32,183 nt of DNA from Bacteroidota bacterium (GTDB lineage Bacteria > Bacteroidota > Bacteroidia > Sphingobacteriales > Sphingobacteriaceae), in contig JABDAU010000046.1 of NCBI GenBank assembly GCA_013289045.1, forward strand, positions 1-32,183. The letters are read 5' to 3'. Numbering within the stretch: the first letter of the stretch is position 1; the number at the start of each line of letters is the position of its first letter. The position numbers and the translations under genes were made by a program. Shown here in pieces: positions 30,524 through 32,183 of this stretch. The notes beneath the pieces were generated by a model that did not search any database, had not been told where the DNA came from, and saw only the letters and a list, made by a program, of their open reading frames with translations.

Positions 30524-31411
30524 TCACACGCCCGCATCCTCACTAACCCCTCTTCCAAATCCTTCCACCCAGTCCCGTTCGCCCCAGCCTTTGGCTACGG
30601 CCGTTAATAAGCGGTTGTGAGCGAGTGTAGCTATTGGCATAGGAGTTTCTGTCAGTTGGGATAGTTTAAGGGCAAGGCGGGCGTCTTTATAGCCTAATTT
30701 GGCTTTGAAACCTACCGGCTCATATTGCTTGTTGGCGATGAGCTTTCCGTAGTTCTGGTAAATGGGCGCGTTGAAAATTGTCGAGCCAAAAAAGTCGGCC
30801 ACCTGTTTGCGGTCGAGGCCGCTTTTCTCGGCAAGGGTAAATGCTTCCGACATCATCTCGAGTGACGCGAGGATCATAAAATTCCCGGCGATCTTCACCA
30901 CGTTGGCGCCGCCAACTTTTTCGCCGAAATCTATAACGCCTTGCCCGAGGTTTTCAATAACCGGGCGCGCGATTTCCTTGGCCGCCTTATCCCCCGAAAT
31001 GCATATCCAAAGTTTTTTGGCAGCGGCAGCTTCCGGCCTGCCGAAGACAGGGGAGGCGATGTAATGGTTGCCGGCATCGGTGTGTGCTTTGGCAAGCTCT
31101 TCGGACGTATCGGGGCCGATGGTGCTCATCGAAATATGAACGGCATTTTTGGACATTGTTTTGAGGATGCCATCGGCGCCTGTTACCACCTCTTTTACGA
31201 TCTCGTCTTCTGATAGCATGGTGATAATTACGGGTACATTTGCAGCAGCCTCGGCTGGTGTTTTGCAGGCCGTTACACCGGCACTGCCAAGCTCATCTAT
31301 TTTTGAAGACGTGCGGTTATAAACCTGCAGGTGATAGCCCGCGTCGATTAGGTTTTTGGCCATGTTGAAGCCCATGTTTCCAAGGCCTATAAAGCCGATA
31401 GTTTTTTCCAT
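30524..31411 (-). CDS. NAD(P)-dependent oxidoreductase, 3-hydroxyisobutyrate dehydrogenase family
   Basis: A 295-aa beta-hydroxyacid dehydrogenase. The NAD(P) motif GLGNMG (9-14) begins the protein, followed by YNRTSSK, which leans to NADP. The substrate-binding SMSTIGP and the catalytic K173 in GGANVVKIAGNFM are present, as is the C-terminal YKDARLALKLSQ helix. The family includes HIBADH, tartronate-semialdehyde reductase and glyoxylate/succinic-semialdehyde reductases; the exact substrate is open. Its last bases abut the inverted-repeat element. Confidence 0.9.
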   Translation of the reverse strand: MEKTIGFIGLGNMGFNMAKNLIDAGYHLQVYNRTSSKIDELGSAGVTACKTPAEAAANVPVIITMLSEDEIVKEVVTGADGILKTMSKNAVHISMSTIGPDTSEELAKAHTDAGNHYIASPVFGRPEAAAAKKLWICISGDKAAKEIARPVIENLGQGVIDFGEKVGGANVVKIAGNFMILASLEMMSEAFTLAEKSGLDRKQVADFFGSTIFNAPIYQNYGKLIANKQYEPVGFKAKLGYKDARLALKLSQLTETPMPIATLAHNRLLTAVAKGWGERDWVEGFGRGVSEDAGV

Positions 31412-31495
31412 AGCAGTAGGGTAGATGTTATATAAATAAATTTCGGGAAGCGATTGTTTTTATGATTCGCAAAAAGGAGAGGGTGTCAAAATATA

Positions 31496-31765
31496 TTATT
31501 CGATATAGCGCCTGTCTTCATCGCTTAGTGTATCGGCGTTGTCATAATCATTAGCATCGTGGTGGATGTGCCTGAATTTTTTCTGGCGACCGGGATAGCC
31601 AACCATGTACCCCAGAATGAAAGCTAAAACAACGGCGGCGATGACCATGTCGGTTTTGGGTATGTCGCTAAATATGATGGTAACGTTGGCGGTGTACACG
31701 ATCTGTAAAATCATCATGGTGAGCAACACCACCAGTATGATCATGACAATTGTTCTGGGTCTCAT
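31496..31765 (-). CDS. LapA-like two-helix membrane protein
   Basis: A small membrane protein with two helices (TIVMIILVVLLTMMILQIVY and MVIAAVVLAFILGYMVGYPG) separated by a short NVTIIF-containing loop. This is the LapA/DUF1049 layout, where an N-x-V-x-I-x-F turn joins the helices. The tail is basic, then acidic (RQKKFRHIHHDANDYDNADT). I chose the ATG at 31765 (MRPRTIV); the frame is open to ATGs at 31783 and 31819, which would add 6 or 18 mostly basic residues. The function is not known here; E. coli LapA takes part in LPS assembly. Confidence 0.65.
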   Translation of the reverse strand: MRPRTIVMIILVVLLTMMILQIVYTANVTIIFSDIPKTDMVIAAVVLAFILGYMVGYPGRQKKFRHIHHDANDYDNADTLSDEDRRYIE

Positions 31766-31819
31766 TTTTTTAAGGTTGATCATAACAAGATAGGACTTTT
31801 TTAATCGCAAAAAAGGCAT

Positions 31820-32183
31820 CGGCTAAAAATAAAAAGCGGAGTAGGGCGTGCATTCATATCTTAAATGCCGACATCCAGTTTTGATCGATTGTTTACCGGT
31901 ACCTGCTATTGAAGATATGGCCGGCGTTGGGTTGATGATGATGAGTACGGAATGATGGGTTTTTGCAGATCGGCAGGAGCGGATTCCTATAACGAGCCAG
32001 ATGGCGTTTTTTTAGAAAAATCAAAAGTCAATTGATATCATTCAATAATGTATTCAAAATTGACAATTGGGTATATGTTGATTCAGTACACTTAGTACCA
32101 TTAGATCACCGAAAATAATCAATCAGAACTATAAGTTTAATTTAAATATGTTAAATAATTGATTACTAATTAATTAAATACTA
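31820..32183. other. AT-rich terminal stretch without a recognised gene
   Basis: I see no convincing reading frame on either strand. A weak hairpin GTCAATT...AATTGAC lies near 32026-32065. The last 100 bases are very AT-rich and may be the upstream region of a gene beyond the window. Confidence 0.4.

Overview
The window looks like a chromosomal segment from a Bacteroidota bacterium, most likely Sphingobacteriaceae (Mucilaginibacter/Pedobacter-like). The main clues are the nusB-DUF1573-yajC-ybbR-coaE gene order, a long (314 aa) NusB, SecD and SecF that belong to one fused reading frame, promoter -7 boxes matching the Bacteroidota TAnnTTTG consensus, and many gene starts with no obvious Shine-Dalgarno. 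The genus is an inference; no rRNA or tRNA gene is present to anchor it.

Layout. 1-1052: 3' part of a Glu/Leu/Phe/Val dehydrogenase. 1105-4496: housekeeping operon nusB, DUF1573 lipoprotein, yajC, ybbR-like, coaE. 4531-5875: a long inverted repeat, a structured leader-like element, an MBL-fold exonuclease and a tiny Cys-rich DUF5522 protein. 5898-6347: MarR regulator. 6465-8589 (minus): GNAT acetyltransferase, low-affinity iron permease family protein, class II aldolase. 8827-9672: accD, overlapping the 3' end of a convergent phytanoyl-CoA dioxygenase-like gene. 10825-13194: secreted GH78-like glycosidase. 13240-17540: a tandem duplication of about 2.15 kb, each copy carrying two related lipoprotein genes, its own upstream region and its own terminator. 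17533-17990: two tiny hydrophilic proteins. 18131-20749 (minus): cysteine desulfurase and glmM. 20839-21411: PAP2 phosphatase. 21575-24360 (minus): NDH-2, DUF4468 protein, HMG-CoA lyase. 24444-27476 (minus): secDF broken by an in-frame stop. 27595-29469 (minus): thyA, a Doc-type toxin-antitoxin pair, then folA. 29607-30410: ispE. 30524-31783 (minus): 3-hydroxyisobutyrate dehydrogenase-family oxidoreductase and a LapA-like membrane protein. The last 400 bases are AT-rich with no gene recognised.

Most genes are core metabolism or secretion. Points that stand out: (i) the in-frame TAA that splits SecDF; (ii) the tandem two-gene lipoprotein cassette, whose products look like FimB/Mfa2-type fimbrial lipoproteins; (iii) a Doc toxin-antitoxin pair wedged between thyA and folA with 4-base overlaps; (iv) a catalytic-lysine-to-serine change in the amino-acid dehydrogenase; (v) a structured element of about 115 nt in front of the MBL gene; and (vi) a set of long imperfect inverted repeats in the intergenic gaps, most with a different sequence 'word', one of which recurs 24 kb apart. 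No CRISPR array, transposase, integrase or phage gene was seen.
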